From Pseudonocardia parietis (GTDB lineage Bacteria; Actinomycetota; Actinomycetes; Mycobacteriales; Pseudonocardiaceae), in assembly GCF_017876315.1 (NCBI RefSeq), contig NZ_JAGINU010000001.1, positions 7,068,001-7,132,000 on the forward strand: a stretch of DNA of 64,000 bases, given 5' to 3'. Position numbers and translations under genes: made by a program. The notes under the pieces were generated by a model, which ran no database searches, was not told where the DNA came from, and was given only the letters and a program-made list of their open reading frames with translations. This document shows positions 16,647 through 24,388 of the stretch, in pieces (position 1 is the first letter of the stretch; every line of letters starts with the position of its first letter).

Positions 16647-16751
16647 CTGCACGAGTTGCGACACACCGCGGCGTCGCCCGCGACAGCATTTCGCACGGAC
16701 GTGAAGGTGGTGCAGATGGTGCCGGGGTACAGGACGGCGACGAACGGGAGC
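16647..16751 (+). pseudogene. Tyrosine recombinase (phage/ICE integrase) C-terminal scrap
   Basis: One frame reads LHELRHTAAS, then DVKVVQMVPGYRTA. This is the box II region (HxLRHT) of tyrosine recombinases followed by the usual helix before the catalytic Tyr; the Tyr segment and everything upstream are gone. It ends about 30 bp before the tRNA-Arg gene, on its 5' side. This is the only integrase trace in the window. Confidence 0.6.
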
Positions 16752-16779
16752 CGAGGAGTTCCAGGTACGCTCCATCCAG

Positions 16780-16852
16780 GCCCTCGTAGCTCAGGGGATA
16801 GAGCACCGCTCTCCTAAAGCGGGTGCCGCAGGTTCGAATCCTGCCGGGGGCA
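16780..16852 (+). tRNA. tRNA-Arg (anticodon CCT)
   Basis: The 73-nt sequence folds as a cloverleaf. The acceptor stem GCCCTCG pairs with CGGGGGC with one G-T wobble. The D arm is GCTC...GAGC, the anticodon arm CCGCT-CTCCTAA-AGCGG gives anticodon CCT, and the T arm is CCGCAGGTTCGAATCCTGCGG-like with the TTCGAAT loop. The discriminator base is A. CCA is not encoded. Its 3' 43 bp are duplicated at 26339-26381. Confidence 0.96.
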
Positions 16853-16853
16853 C
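16811..16853. repeat. Attachment-site repeat (tRNA 3' end), proximal copy
   Basis: A 43-bp block running from the anticodon loop to one base past the discriminator is identical to 26339-26381; the bases just outside differ on both sides. Duplication of a tRNA 3' end is the hallmark of site-specific integration by a tyrosine recombinase. Confidence 0.9.
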
Positions 16854-16864
16854 CCACGAAAACA

Positions 16865-16895
16865 GCCTCTCACCAGGTGAAGCCTGGTGAGAGGC
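16865..16895 (+). terminator. Hairpin terminator after tRNA-Arg
   Basis: A perfect 13-bp stem (GCCTCTCACCAGG and its complement) with the 5-nt loop TGAAG begins 12 bp after the tRNA. There is no U tract, as is common for actinobacterial terminators. Confidence 0.8.
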
Positions 16896-17004
16896 TGACC
16901 TTGCGGTGTCCGGCTATACCCGGCTGCGAGCGAGTGTCTGACTCGCTCGAACCGACGACTGGTGACCGAGGATCAAAAATCCCTCTCGGACTGCAAGGAA
17001 GACA

Positions 17005-18246
17005 TCACAACTGTCCACTCGTCCTGATCCAGTGTGCGATGAGGTCGGCTGCATAGCCTCGCCGTTGCCTCCCCGTACCAACAGGGTTGCCGTAGTGGTC
17101 GGCCGGGATCGCGTGGATCTGCTTGTCGCTGCTGGCGATCGCATCAGCGATGCTGTCGAAGTCGCTGGGGAACACGCAGTTGTCGGCGGTGTAGGTGATG
17201 AGCAGGGTCGGCAGGGTCATGTCGGGCCCGGTTTTGGCGATCGTGGCGTTCGAAGTGATCGCCGACCAGGTCGACAGCCATGCGTCCGGGGTGGTGAGGC
17301 GCCCGAAGCCGACGATGCCGTAGTTGGTGATTTCAGGGTCGTGGCCGTAGACGGATCCGTAGTCACGGTCGGACTTGTCGAGGCTGAGATCCATGGCACG
17401 CAGATCAGCGTCGGTGCGCCAGGTCGTCATCAGGCGTGCGGTGCCGGCGCGGTGGCGGTCTGCGGCGGTGGCGTTGCCGTCCTTGACCTTCCGGCGGGCA
17501 TCGCGAGCCTCGGAGACGTGGGAGCGGGCACGTTCGTCGATGCGGGCGATTCGGGCGAGCTGCGCGGCGCGGTAGCGCTCGACGAACTCGGCCGGGTAAG
17601 CGGAGCTCTCCGGTACCGGCCGGTGGCCGTTGTGCTCGGCGAAGGGGTCGAGGCCGGGGTCGACGGAGAACGGGTCGTCCTCGTCGGTCACCGACGGGTC
17701 GATGCAGTGGCTGAGTAGGGTGCCCTGCCCGGGGTGCGGGGCAAGATATGCCAGTGCGTCGAGCGTCGGGAGGGTGGCCTTGTCGAGTGAGCTGAGTCGA
17801 CCGGCCGGGGTCCGCGTGATCCGGTCAGCGGCGGCTCGGTGGGACTGCTGGACGTAGTAGGTGAGCAGCCCTCCACCGCCGGAGTTGCCCAGACCGACCG
17901 CGCGGCGGAATCCGACGGTGTGCAGCCACTCCAGTCCTGCACCGAGATCGAGCAGGGCCTGTTCGTGGATCAGGCGCAGGTCGTTGCCGGCGTCTCGGGC
18001 CTGCTGGGCGTAGACGGCGTGCCCGGCCTCGACGAGGGCGGGAACGAGGTAGTGGCGGGAGAAGTCGACACGCGGGTGCATCAACACGACGACCGTGGTG
18101 TCGCGGGGTTCGCGACCGGGAGGGGTGAAGAGGGTGCCCTTGGCGGCGTTGCCGTCCACGGTGACGCTGGTCTGCAGGTGGACGCCGGTGCCGGTGGGCA
18201 GGCTGGCGGGGTACCAGTCGACGTTGAGTCCGGGGTTCTTCGCCAT
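17005..18246 (-). CDS. Alpha/beta hydrolase, possible ring-cleavage-product hydrolase
   Basis: The 413-aa protein has an alpha/beta-hydrolase core with VVVLMHPRVDFSRHY (oxyanion region), nucleophile elbow GLGNSGGGGLL (Ser), likely acid in ITYTADNCVFPSD and His in IPADHYGNP. A long inserted cap region (~165-310) separates elbow and acid. ATG 18246 is chosen; it lies one base past the preceding stop, while an in-frame GTG at 18258 would overlap it. It is the last gene of the island operon, right after maleate isomerase. That neighbourhood suggests it releases maleate from a ring-cleavage product, for example an amide, formyl or C-C hydrolysis. This is inference; the exact substrate is not visible. 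Confidence 0.8.
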   Translation of the reverse strand: MAKNPGLNVDWYPASLPTGTGVHLQTSVTVDGNAAKGTLFTPPGREPRDTTVVVLMHPRVDFSRHYLVPALVEAGHAVYAQQARDAGNDLRLIHEQALLDLGAGLEWLHTVGFRRAVGLGNSGGGGLLTYYVQQSHRAAADRITRTPAGRLSSLDKATLPTLDALAYLAPHPGQGTLLSHCIDPSVTDEDDPFSVDPGLDPFAEHNGHRPVPESSAYPAEFVERYRAAQLARIARIDERARSHVSEARDARRKVKDGNATAADRHRAGTARLMTTWRTDADLRAMDLSLDKSDRDYGSVYGHDPEITNYGIVGFGRLTTPDAWLSTWSAITSNATIAKTGPDMTLPTLLITYTADNCVFPSDFDSIADAIASSDKQIHAIPADHYGNPVGTGRQRRGYAADLIAHWIRTSGQL

Positions 18247-18247
18247 C

Positions 18248-19057
18248 TCAGACACCAACCTTCGCGTCGCGGGTGAGCAGCCGCCCGGCTCCGGGGAGGT
18301 CGACGGGCAGCCCGAGCCGGTCGAGCAGGGTGAACGCGCCCGCGGTGGCGGCGGTCAGGACGGGGAGCCCGAGCTCGTCCTCGGCGGCCTGCACCAGCGG
18401 CAACGAGGGCATCTGCACGCAGGCCGACAGGATGAGCGCGTCGGCGCCGGACAGGTCGAGCGAGCGTGCTGCGTCGAGGACCCGGTCACTTGGGATACAG
18501 CCGACCTCGGCGTTGTCGGCGACCTCGAGTGCCCGCCAGTCCGTGACGGTGAAGCCCTCTGCCTCGACGTAGGCGACGACGAGCTCGGCGACGGGGCGCA
18601 GATAGGGCATGACCAGCGCGACGCGTCGCGTGCCGGTCGCCCGGAGCGCGTGCACGAGGGCACCGGCGCTGGATGTGACCGCAGGGGCGAGGCCGCGCTC
18701 GGTCAGCCGGTCGGTGAGAACCTCCTCCGTGCGCTCGTGCTCGCCGACGCCGTCGGTGTGGCCCTGGGCCATGAGGGCGACCAGGCAGGCGTAGAGGATC
18801 GTGTCGACCCCGGCGTCGCCAATCTCGTCGACGCAGCGCCCTCGCTGGGCGTTCATGGCCCGGAGCTCCTCCGGCGAGACGGTGTGCATGCGCATCCGGG
18901 TGGAGTGGAAGGAGAACGTCGCGTCGCGGTGGCGCTGCAGCAGCGCCGGCATCTCCGTCTCGACGGTCACGTTCGAGCTGGGGACCACCAGCCCGATGCG
19001 GCGGTGGGTTCGTCCGGATCCAGCAGGGCTCGCTGTTCTGGTAATCGGGTCGCTCAT
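18248..19057 (-). CDS. Maleate cis-trans isomerase (Asp/Glu racemase superfamily)
   Basis: The 269-aa protein begins at ATG 19057. VVPSSNVTVETEMP places the substrate-binding Asn at residue 29. The two catalytic Cys of maleate isomerases appear at C91 (LYACLVALMAQG) and C213 (LSACVQMPSL). These features separate maleate isomerase/arylmalonate decarboxylase relatives from true racemases, and having both Cys fits cis-trans isomerisation of maleate to fumarate. In known pathways (nicotinate, and gentisate via maleylpyruvate hydrolase) it delivers the four-carbon product to the TCA cycle. Its stop lies one base before the start of the next hydrolase gene. Confidence 0.88.
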   Translation of the reverse strand: MSDPITRTASPAGSGRTHRRIGLVVPSSNVTVETEMPALLQRHRDATFSFHSTRMRMHTVSPEELRAMNAQRGRCVDEIGDAGVDTILYACLVALMAQGHTDGVGEHERTEEVLTDRLTERGLAPAVTSSAGALVHALRATGTRRVALVMPYLRPVAELVVAYVEAEGFTVTDWRALEVADNAEVGCIPSDRVLDAARSLDLSGADALILSACVQMPSLPLVQAAEDELGLPVLTAATAGAFTLLDRLGLPVDLPGAGRLLTRDAKVGV

Positions 19058-19150
19058 CGTCCGTCCTGGTTCGTCGCGCGACCGGTGAACGGTCGCGCCG
19101 GGGGGTGCAGCGGGCCCACGCCGTGCCGGACGTGGGCCCATGTCCGGGTG

Positions 19151-19474
19151 TCAGCGGTGGATCAGGCGCAGCGCGTTCTTGTCGTGCTGGACGATGCGGG
19201 CGTCCTGCAGACCGGCCAGCGCGGAGTACCAGACGGCGTGCCGACACCCGGTGGCCCGGCGGTCGATGACGATCTGATCGTGGGTGCTCGTGTGACCGGC
19301 ACCGACGTCCTCTCCCGGATCACCAGGGGTACCGGCGCGAACCGGGGTTGCGGGCTCATCGAGCGCGATCCGGAAGTACGGACCGACCTTCTCGACCTGC
19401 AACAACGCGTCCTGCTCAGCGACCTGCACGACGCCCTCGTTCTCCGGCACGTCGAGCACGAACACCGCGGTCAC
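19151..19474 (-). CDS. Hypothetical protein, 107 aa, in catabolic operon
   Basis: The gene starts at a GTG in a GTGA overlap with the VOC gene, so it is translated as part of the operon. The protein reads VTAVFVLDVPENEGVVQVAEQ at its start and contains VEKVGPYFRIAL and ATGCRHAVWYSAL. It has no membrane segment. No family was recognised. A 93-bp gap follows before maleate isomerase. It may be a small accessory or binding subunit; no function is claimed. Confidence 0.65.
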   Translation of the reverse strand: MTAVFVLDVPENEGVVQVAEQDALLQVEKVGPYFRIALDEPATPVRAGTPGDPGEDVGAGHTSTHDQIVIDRRATGCRHAVWYSALAGLQDARIVQHDKNALRLIHR

Positions 19475-20142
19475 GTCGTCACCTCGGTGAGGTCGGTCGC
19501 GGGGGCGTCCCACCCGGCGGCACGCTCCACGATCAGCTCGGCCTTGCGGGTGAGCAGCTTGGCCAGCGACGGCTCGGGCCCGTCCGTGACCTCGCAAAGG
19601 GCCTCGATGGTCAGCTCCGCGTCGAGGTCCTCCTGCGGGGTGACCGGGCGCAGCGCCCGCGTGATCTCGACCATGTACCCGTTCGGGTCGTGGGTGTAGA
19701 TCGACTCGATGGTCTCGTGCTTGACCTGCATCTCGCACGGCCATGCGCTCTCGTCCAGGCGTCGCCGGTACTCGAGCAGGTCCTCCTCGGAATCGACGTG
19801 GATGGCCAGATGCCGCGAGCGCACGAAGAAGTCCGGCACATCGGCCGCGAAGCGCGCGTACACGTCGCCCTTAGTCGTCTCCGCCGGATCCGCGGCGACG
19901 GCAGGGTCGAGTCCGAAGTAGTAGAAGAACGCGATCCGGTCATCGTTGCCGATGTCGAAGAAGAAGTGGATGAAATCGGGGTGGTCCTCCGGACCCCAGC
20001 CGGCCGCGCAGATCGAGTGCACGACCGGGAACTTCAGGGTGTCGCGGTAGAAGCGGACCGTCGCGGCCGGGTCGAAGGTCGGGAATGCGGCGTGATCGAC
20101 GCCCTTCACCCGGTGTGCGGTGCGAATGCTGTCGTCAGGCAC
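19471..20142 (-). CDS. VOC (glyoxalase/extradiol dioxygenase-like) family protein
   Basis: The 223-aa protein starts at GTG 20142 with GAGGAGG 9 bases upstream, and overlaps the preceding stop by 8 bp. It shows the VOC pattern VKGVDHAAFPTFDPAATVRFYRD, HFFFDIGNDDRIAFFYYF, RHLAIHVDSEEDLLEY and HDPNGYMVEITRAL. His, His and Glu stand at the metal-ligand positions. The family includes ring-cleaving dioxygenases and glyoxalases, and proteins with the FFDIG...AFF motif are common in aromatic catabolism loci. A ring-cleaving role fits the operon but is not proven. The ~60-residue C-terminal extension is unusual. Confidence 0.8.
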   Translation of the reverse strand: MPDDSIRTAHRVKGVDHAAFPTFDPAATVRFYRDTLKFPVVHSICAAGWGPEDHPDFIHFFFDIGNDDRIAFFYYFGLDPAVAADPAETTKGDVYARFAADVPDFFVRSRHLAIHVDSEEDLLEYRRRLDESAWPCEMQVKHETIESIYTHDPNGYMVEITRALRPVTPQEDLDAELTIEALCEVTDGPEPSLAKLLTRKAELIVERAAGWDAPATDLTEVTT

Positions 20143-21769
20143 GGTGGGCCTCCTCGAGTGTGTTCGATGACATTTCCGTGGGCGGGAGCGGACAGACCAG
20201 GTCGGCGCGGGCGGCGACGACACCGGCGGCGAGGTCGTCGCGGCACGACGCGGGGCCATCGACGACGACCAGCCCGCTGGTCTCGGTGCGGAGCCGCTCA
20301 CCGACGTCGAGACGGGTCAGGACGCACCCGCGATCGAGCGGTCCGGTGAGCCAGAACCCGCGCCAGCCGGCGAGGACCAGGTCGTGGAGCCCCTTGACCA
20401 GGGTGTCGGCCTCCGGGCTCCAGGGGTCATCGAGCATGACCGGGATGCGGGCCAGGTCCGCGCTGGTCGGGGCCGCGGCGATGTCCGGGGCAGGGGTACT
20501 GAGCCGGTCGCGCTCGGCTGGATTCAGGGTTCGGCTGTCCCATGTGTGGTCGCCGTGGGTGAACGGCTGGGCCAGCACCCACTCGACGATGCCCTCGGTC
20601 GGCACGTGGGACGGATCGATGCCGGCGAACCCGGCGAGGCCACGGCGGACGATGTCGGGGTTCGTGCCTGCGAAGCGCTGCAGCCCGACGTTCCCGGTCC
20701 GGGTCATGTAGGCGAGCATGAGCTGGTCCACGGGCAGGTTGGTGCGGCGGGGGAACGAGTCCCACCACAGCCGGCTGCGCCGGGCCAGTTCCTGGAGCCG
20801 CTCGACCTGGGGACGGCGCGTGCTCTCGTAGACGGCCAGCGCGGTCGGCAGGTCGGTCGCCCCGGTGATCGCGTCGCGCAGCGCGATCGCGTCCTCCATC
20901 GCGAGTTTGGTGCCGGAGCCGACCGAGTAGTGCGCCGTGTGTGCTGCGTCGCCGAGCAGCACGGCGTTGCCGCGGGTCCAGCGCCGGCAGTTCACGGTGC
21001 GGAACCGCAGCCAGCGGGTCCGGTTCCCGATCAGGTGATGGCCGTCAAGGTGCTCGGCAAAGGCGTCCTGCAGGTAGGCGAGCGCGGTGGTGTCGGACTC
21101 GTCCGGGGCGGTGGCGTCGGTGGTCGCGTCGAAGCCCGCCGCCCGCCAGGTCGCCTCATCGGTCTCGATCAGGAAGGTGCTGCGGTCGGGTGCGTAGGGA
21201 TAGGCGTGGGTGACGAACGTGCCGTGCGCGGTCGTCGCCGGGGCGAAGATCGCGGTCTCGAGCGCGAAGTCCGCGCCGGCCCACAGATAGAGCCCGCCGG
21301 CAATCTCGGCCTCGGCCCCGAAGTCCTCCGCGTGCTCGGTGCGGGTTTGGCTGCTCACCCCGTCGGCGACGACGATCAGGTCGGCGTCGATCTCCCCGAG
21401 CCGCCGCCGCTCGCCGTAGCAGAGCTCGACGCCGGCGGCCCGCGCGTGCCGGTCGAGCACGGCGAGCAGCTCGGGGCGGGCGATGCCGATCAACGGTCCG
21501 TTGTGTACCCGCGCGGCTTGGCCGTCGACCAGCATCCGCATGTCGTGCGGGCGTCCGGCGGCGATGATGTCCGCCTGCGTGGCGGGATCGGCCTCCTCCA
21601 GGTTGCGCTGGGTGCGGCCGGCGACCGCGACACCGAATCCGAAAGTCGTCTCCGGTGTGCCCTGCTCGTACACCCGCACGACGGCGTCCGGGTGCGCCAG
21701 CTTCAGCAGGCGTGCGGTGTACAGGCCGCCCGGGCCGCCACCGAGGACGGCGATGTTGTCGAGCCTCAT
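20135..21769 (-). CDS. FAD-dependent aromatic hydroxylase, salicylyl-CoA 5-hydroxylase (SdgC)-like
   Basis: The 544-aa protein has the FAD Rossmann motif GGGPGGLYTARLLK at residues ~9-22, FGFGVAVAGRTQRNLEEAD, LIVVADGVSSQTR (DG motif) and the GD motif LLGDAAHTAHYSVGSGTKLAMEDA. The FGFG and SVGSGTKLAMEDA blocks are characteristic of SdgC-type enzymes, which hydroxylate CoA-activated aromatic acids rather than free acids. The C-terminal ~170 residues extend beyond the flavin core. The ATG overlaps the ligase stop (ATGA). An acyl-AMP/CoA ligase directly upstream supports a CoA-thioester substrate. Which ring acid is used is not visible. Confidence 0.85.
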   Translation of the reverse strand: MRLDNIAVLGGGPGGLYTARLLKLAHPDAVVRVYEQGTPETTFGFGVAVAGRTQRNLEEADPATQADIIAAGRPHDMRMLVDGQAARVHNGPLIGIARPELLAVLDRHARAAGVELCYGERRRLGEIDADLIVVADGVSSQTRTEHAEDFGAEAEIAGGLYLWAGADFALETAIFAPATTAHGTFVTHAYPYAPDRSTFLIETDEATWRAAGFDATTDATAPDESDTTALAYLQDAFAEHLDGHHLIGNRTRWLRFRTVNCRRWTRGNAVLLGDAAHTAHYSVGSGTKLAMEDAIALRDAITGATDLPTALAVYESTRRPQVERLQELARRSRLWWDSFPRRTNLPVDQLMLAYMTRTGNVGLQRFAGTNPDIVRRGLAGFAGIDPSHVPTEGIVEWVLAQPFTHGDHTWDSRTLNPAERDRLSTPAPDIAAAPTSADLARIPVMLDDPWSPEADTLVKGLHDLVLAGWRGFWLTGPLDRGCVLTRLDVGERLRTETSGLVVVDGPASCRDDLAAGVVAARADLVCPLPPTEMSSNTLEEAHRA

Positions 21770-23451
21770 GAGGCGAGATTCTCCTTCTCGATCTTCTCTT
21801 CGACGTCCGCCCGCAGGTCCTTCTTCGAGACTTTGCCGACGTTGGTCAGCGGGAACGCGTCGAGTACCTCGACCCGCTCGGGCAGCTTGAACTTCGCCAG
21901 TCCCTGCTCGAGCAGGTACCGGCCGAGCGAGGCGACGGTCGGCGGCTCGGCTCCCTCGGCGACCACGACACAGACGCAGACCCGCTCACCCAGAACCGGG
22001 TCGGGCATGGCCACCACGGCGGCATTGCCCACGTCGGGATGCCGCACGAGCAGCTCTTCGACCTCCTCGGCGTGGATCTTCTCGGCGCCGCGGTTGATGA
22101 CGTCCTTGATCCGGCCGTCGATCGCGTAGTAAGGGCGGCCGTCGAGGACGTGCCGGGTGACCAGGTCACCGGTGCGGTAGAATCCGTCCGAGGTGAACGC
22201 CGACGCGTTATGCCGCGCCGCACGGAAGTAGCCGTTGATCGTGTACGGGCCCCGGCAGACCAGCTCCCCGATCTCCCCGTCCGGGACCTCCTCCTCGCCC
22301 CCGGGGGCGAGGACACGCACCTCATCCGCCGCCGAGATCGGGGTGCCGACCGTGGTGAGACGGGCCTGCTCGGGCGCGTCGGGCGGGGTGTAGAGGAACA
22401 TCCCCTCGGCCATCCCGAACATCTGCAGGGCGCGGATGCCCAGCTCCCGATCGAGGCGTTCGATCAGATCCACGCTCGGGCGCTGACCGCCGAGCGCGAA
22501 CCGCCGGAGGCTGGTCAAGTCGGCGTGGGGGGCTCGTTCGTGCTCCAACATCCGGATCGCCACCACAGGGGGCACGACGGGGAAGACGGTGACCCGCTCC
22601 GCGGCGATCAGCTCCAACAACCGGCCGGGCTCCGCGTCCGGCGCGACGACGCAGACAGCCCCGACGAGGTGGGCCGGCTGCAGTGCAGCCGCGGTGCCCG
22701 CGTTGTGCATGATCGGCAGCGGGTGCAGGAGCACCGAATCCTCTGTCATCTCGAGCGCCTCGGCCCAGATTCGGGAGTTGTAGACGTACTCCTCGTGTCG
22801 GCGCGGGGCGACCTTCGGCAGCCCGGTGGTTCCGCCGGACAGCTGGAGCACGACGAGCCCGTCCGGATCGATCGCGACCGCAGCAAGTTCCTCGCGTGCC
22901 CGCGGCTCGCCACCGGCGTCGAGGATCTCGTCATAGGAGTGTTCCGACGCAGGGGCGGCGCCGCGAGTAACGATCAGTGTGTCCAGGACGTCGATCTCGC
23001 GCTGCAACCGGTGCCCGAGTTCGGTGAGGTCCCGATTGCGGAAGTCGGCCTGCACGATGTGGCCGCGCGCGCCGGTGTGCTCGGCGAGCTGACCGATCTC
23101 GCGTTCCCCGTGCTGGGGCAGGGTGCAGACCGGGACGATCCCGGCCCGGATGCATCCGTAGTAGGCAACCACGGTCTCGAGCTCGTTGCCGAGCTGGAAC
23201 ATGACCCGGTCACCGGTGCGCAGTGAGGTGCGAGCCAGTAGCCCGGCGCCGAAGGCCTCGACCCGTTCGTCCAGCTCGCCATGAGTCAACCGGCCCTCGC
23301 CGGTGACCAGCGCGGTTCGACCCGGATGCGACCGGGCGGCCTGGTGCAGCGCCTCCCCCAGTGTCTCCCCCGTCCACAGTCCGCGGCGCCGATAGGCCTC
23401 CGCGCGTTCGAGCGGGAAGGACGGCGAGGAGGTCTCGGTGTCGACCGGCAT
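21766..23451 (-). CDS. Aryl acid AMP/CoA ligase (DhbE/SdgA-like)
   Basis: The 561-aa adenylate-forming enzyme starts at ATG 23451 with GGGAGAG 7 bases upstream. Motifs in order: LVVLQLSGGTTGLPKVAPR (P-loop A3), HPLPIMHNAG, LQMFGMAEG (A5), YRTGDLV (A7), DGRIKDVINRGAEKIHAEEVE (A8) and NVGKVSKKDLR (A10 Lys). VPVCTLPQHGEREI and YVYNSRIWAEAL match aryl-acid activators of the 2,3-dihydroxybenzoate/salicylate group. It would activate an aromatic carboxylate at the head of the pathway. It is first in the operon, downstream of a clear promoter/operator. Confidence 0.87.
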   Translation of the reverse strand: MPVDTETSSPSFPLERAEAYRRRGLWTGETLGEALHQAARSHPGRTALVTGEGRLTHGELDERVEAFGAGLLARTSLRTGDRVMFQLGNELETVVAYYGCIRAGIVPVCTLPQHGEREIGQLAEHTGARGHIVQADFRNRDLTELGHRLQREIDVLDTLIVTRGAAPASEHSYDEILDAGGEPRAREELAAVAIDPDGLVVLQLSGGTTGLPKVAPRRHEEYVYNSRIWAEALEMTEDSVLLHPLPIMHNAGTAAALQPAHLVGAVCVVAPDAEPGRLLELIAAERVTVFPVVPPVVAIRMLEHERAPHADLTSLRRFALGGQRPSVDLIERLDRELGIRALQMFGMAEGMFLYTPPDAPEQARLTTVGTPISAADEVRVLAPGGEEEVPDGEIGELVCRGPYTINGYFRAARHNASAFTSDGFYRTGDLVTRHVLDGRPYYAIDGRIKDVINRGAEKIHAEEVEELLVRHPDVGNAAVVAMPDPVLGERVCVCVVVAEGAEPPTVASLGRYLLEQGLAKFKLPERVEVLDAFPLTNVGKVSKKDLRADVEEKIEKENLAS

Positions 23452-23478
23452 GGCAACTCTCCCGGTAGCTAGGACATA

Positions 23479-23506
23479 AATGTAGAACTATCGACAGTCA
23501 TGTCAA
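23479..23506 (-). promoter_or_regulatory. Promoter of catabolic operon with putative TetR operator
   Basis: On the minus strand, -35 TTGACA (23506-23501) and -10 TACATT (23484-23479) are separated by 16 bp. The spacer holds GAACTATCGACAGTCATGTC (23485-23504, overlapping the -35). The same 20-mer with two changes recurs at 26040-26059, upstream of the first gene of the island. GACA-N4-TGTC inside it is an inverted repeat. Confidence 0.65.
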
Positions 23507-23545
23507 GAACGGCCTGCGCATGCGCCCGGCCGGTGAGAAGGCGGT

Positions 23546-24388
23546 TCAGCCCTGCGCGTTCGGGTTCGGGTTCGAATCCGTGTCGGGGGCCGGCATTACA
23601 GCGCGAGCTGTGCCGTCGGTCGCAGACAGGGCGCTCTCGAGGTGGGCGATGTCTTCCTTGAGCAGGGCCAGCGCGGCCCACGGACCGGGCTGCACCTGGC
23701 GGTCGTCGTCACGCCGGACACCGACCATCACGAGATCGAGCAGCACGTCCGCGACGACCTCCGCGTCCCCGTCGGTACCGGCGCGGTACCACCAGGCGAC
23801 CCAGTTCGCCATGCCCAACATGCCCAGGGCGACGGTGCGGGCATCTAGCGGCCGGAACCGCCCGGCGTTGGCCGCGTCCTCGATCAGGCCGGTGAACAGT
23901 TCCAGCACGCGCCGTCGGGCCCGGCGGTGCAACTCGGCGATCTCGGCCGGCAGATCGGGCTCGCTGCGGTCGAGCAACCGGAACCGGGTGGTGTTGCGCG
24001 CGTTGTTGACGATGATGCGGCGCAGGGCCTCCTCGACACGCTCGTCCTCGGCGAGATCCTCCCGGGATCGCACCTGCTCGAGAATCTCGACGACTCGTTC
24101 GAGCACGTCACGCACCAGGGCGGCGAGGATCTCCTCCTTGTTGCTGACGTAGTGGTAGAGCGCGGGACGGCTGATCCCCATCGCGTCGGCGATGTCCTGG
24201 AAGGAGGTGTTCGCGTAGCCCTGGGCCGCGAACAGGCGGGCCGAGTGCTCGAGCAGCTCGTGCGACACCAGCTGCCGGCGGTTGTGCTGCCGCGCCATCG
24301 ATGCCTCGCCCTGCTCGTCCAACCTGTGTCCGCTGCCATCCTGCACCACGACGGCGAGCCGCTTCTGCCGGAGGGCTTCCGCGCTCAC
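23546..24388 (-). CDS. TetR/AcrR family regulator of the island pathway
   Basis: The protein has the TetR HTH LFAAQGYANTSFQDIADAMG, then SRPALYHYVSNKEEILAALV, and a TetR_C ligand domain to ~280 aa. GTG 24388 overlaps the MFS stop (GTGA) and gives a 30-residue N-terminal extension. ATG 24298, with GAGG nearby, is an alternative start (250 aa). It is encoded between the transporter and the ligase, in the same direction. The repeated motif at 23485-23504 and 26040-26059 is its most likely operator (inference). An aromatic acid or its CoA ester is the likely inducer class for such regulators. Confidence 0.87.
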   Translation of the reverse strand: MSAEALRQKRLAVVVQDGSGHRLDEQGEASMARQHNRRQLVSHELLEHSARLFAAQGYANTSFQDIADAMGISRPALYHYVSNKEEILAALVRDVLERVVEILEQVRSREDLAEDERVEEALRRIIVNNARNTTRFRLLDRSEPDLPAEIAELHRRARRRVLELFTGLIEDAANAGRFRPLDARTVALGMLGMANWVAWWYRAGTDGDAEVVADVLLDLVMVGVRRDDDRQVQPGPWAALALLKEDIAHLESALSATDGTARAVMPAPDTDSNPNPNAQG

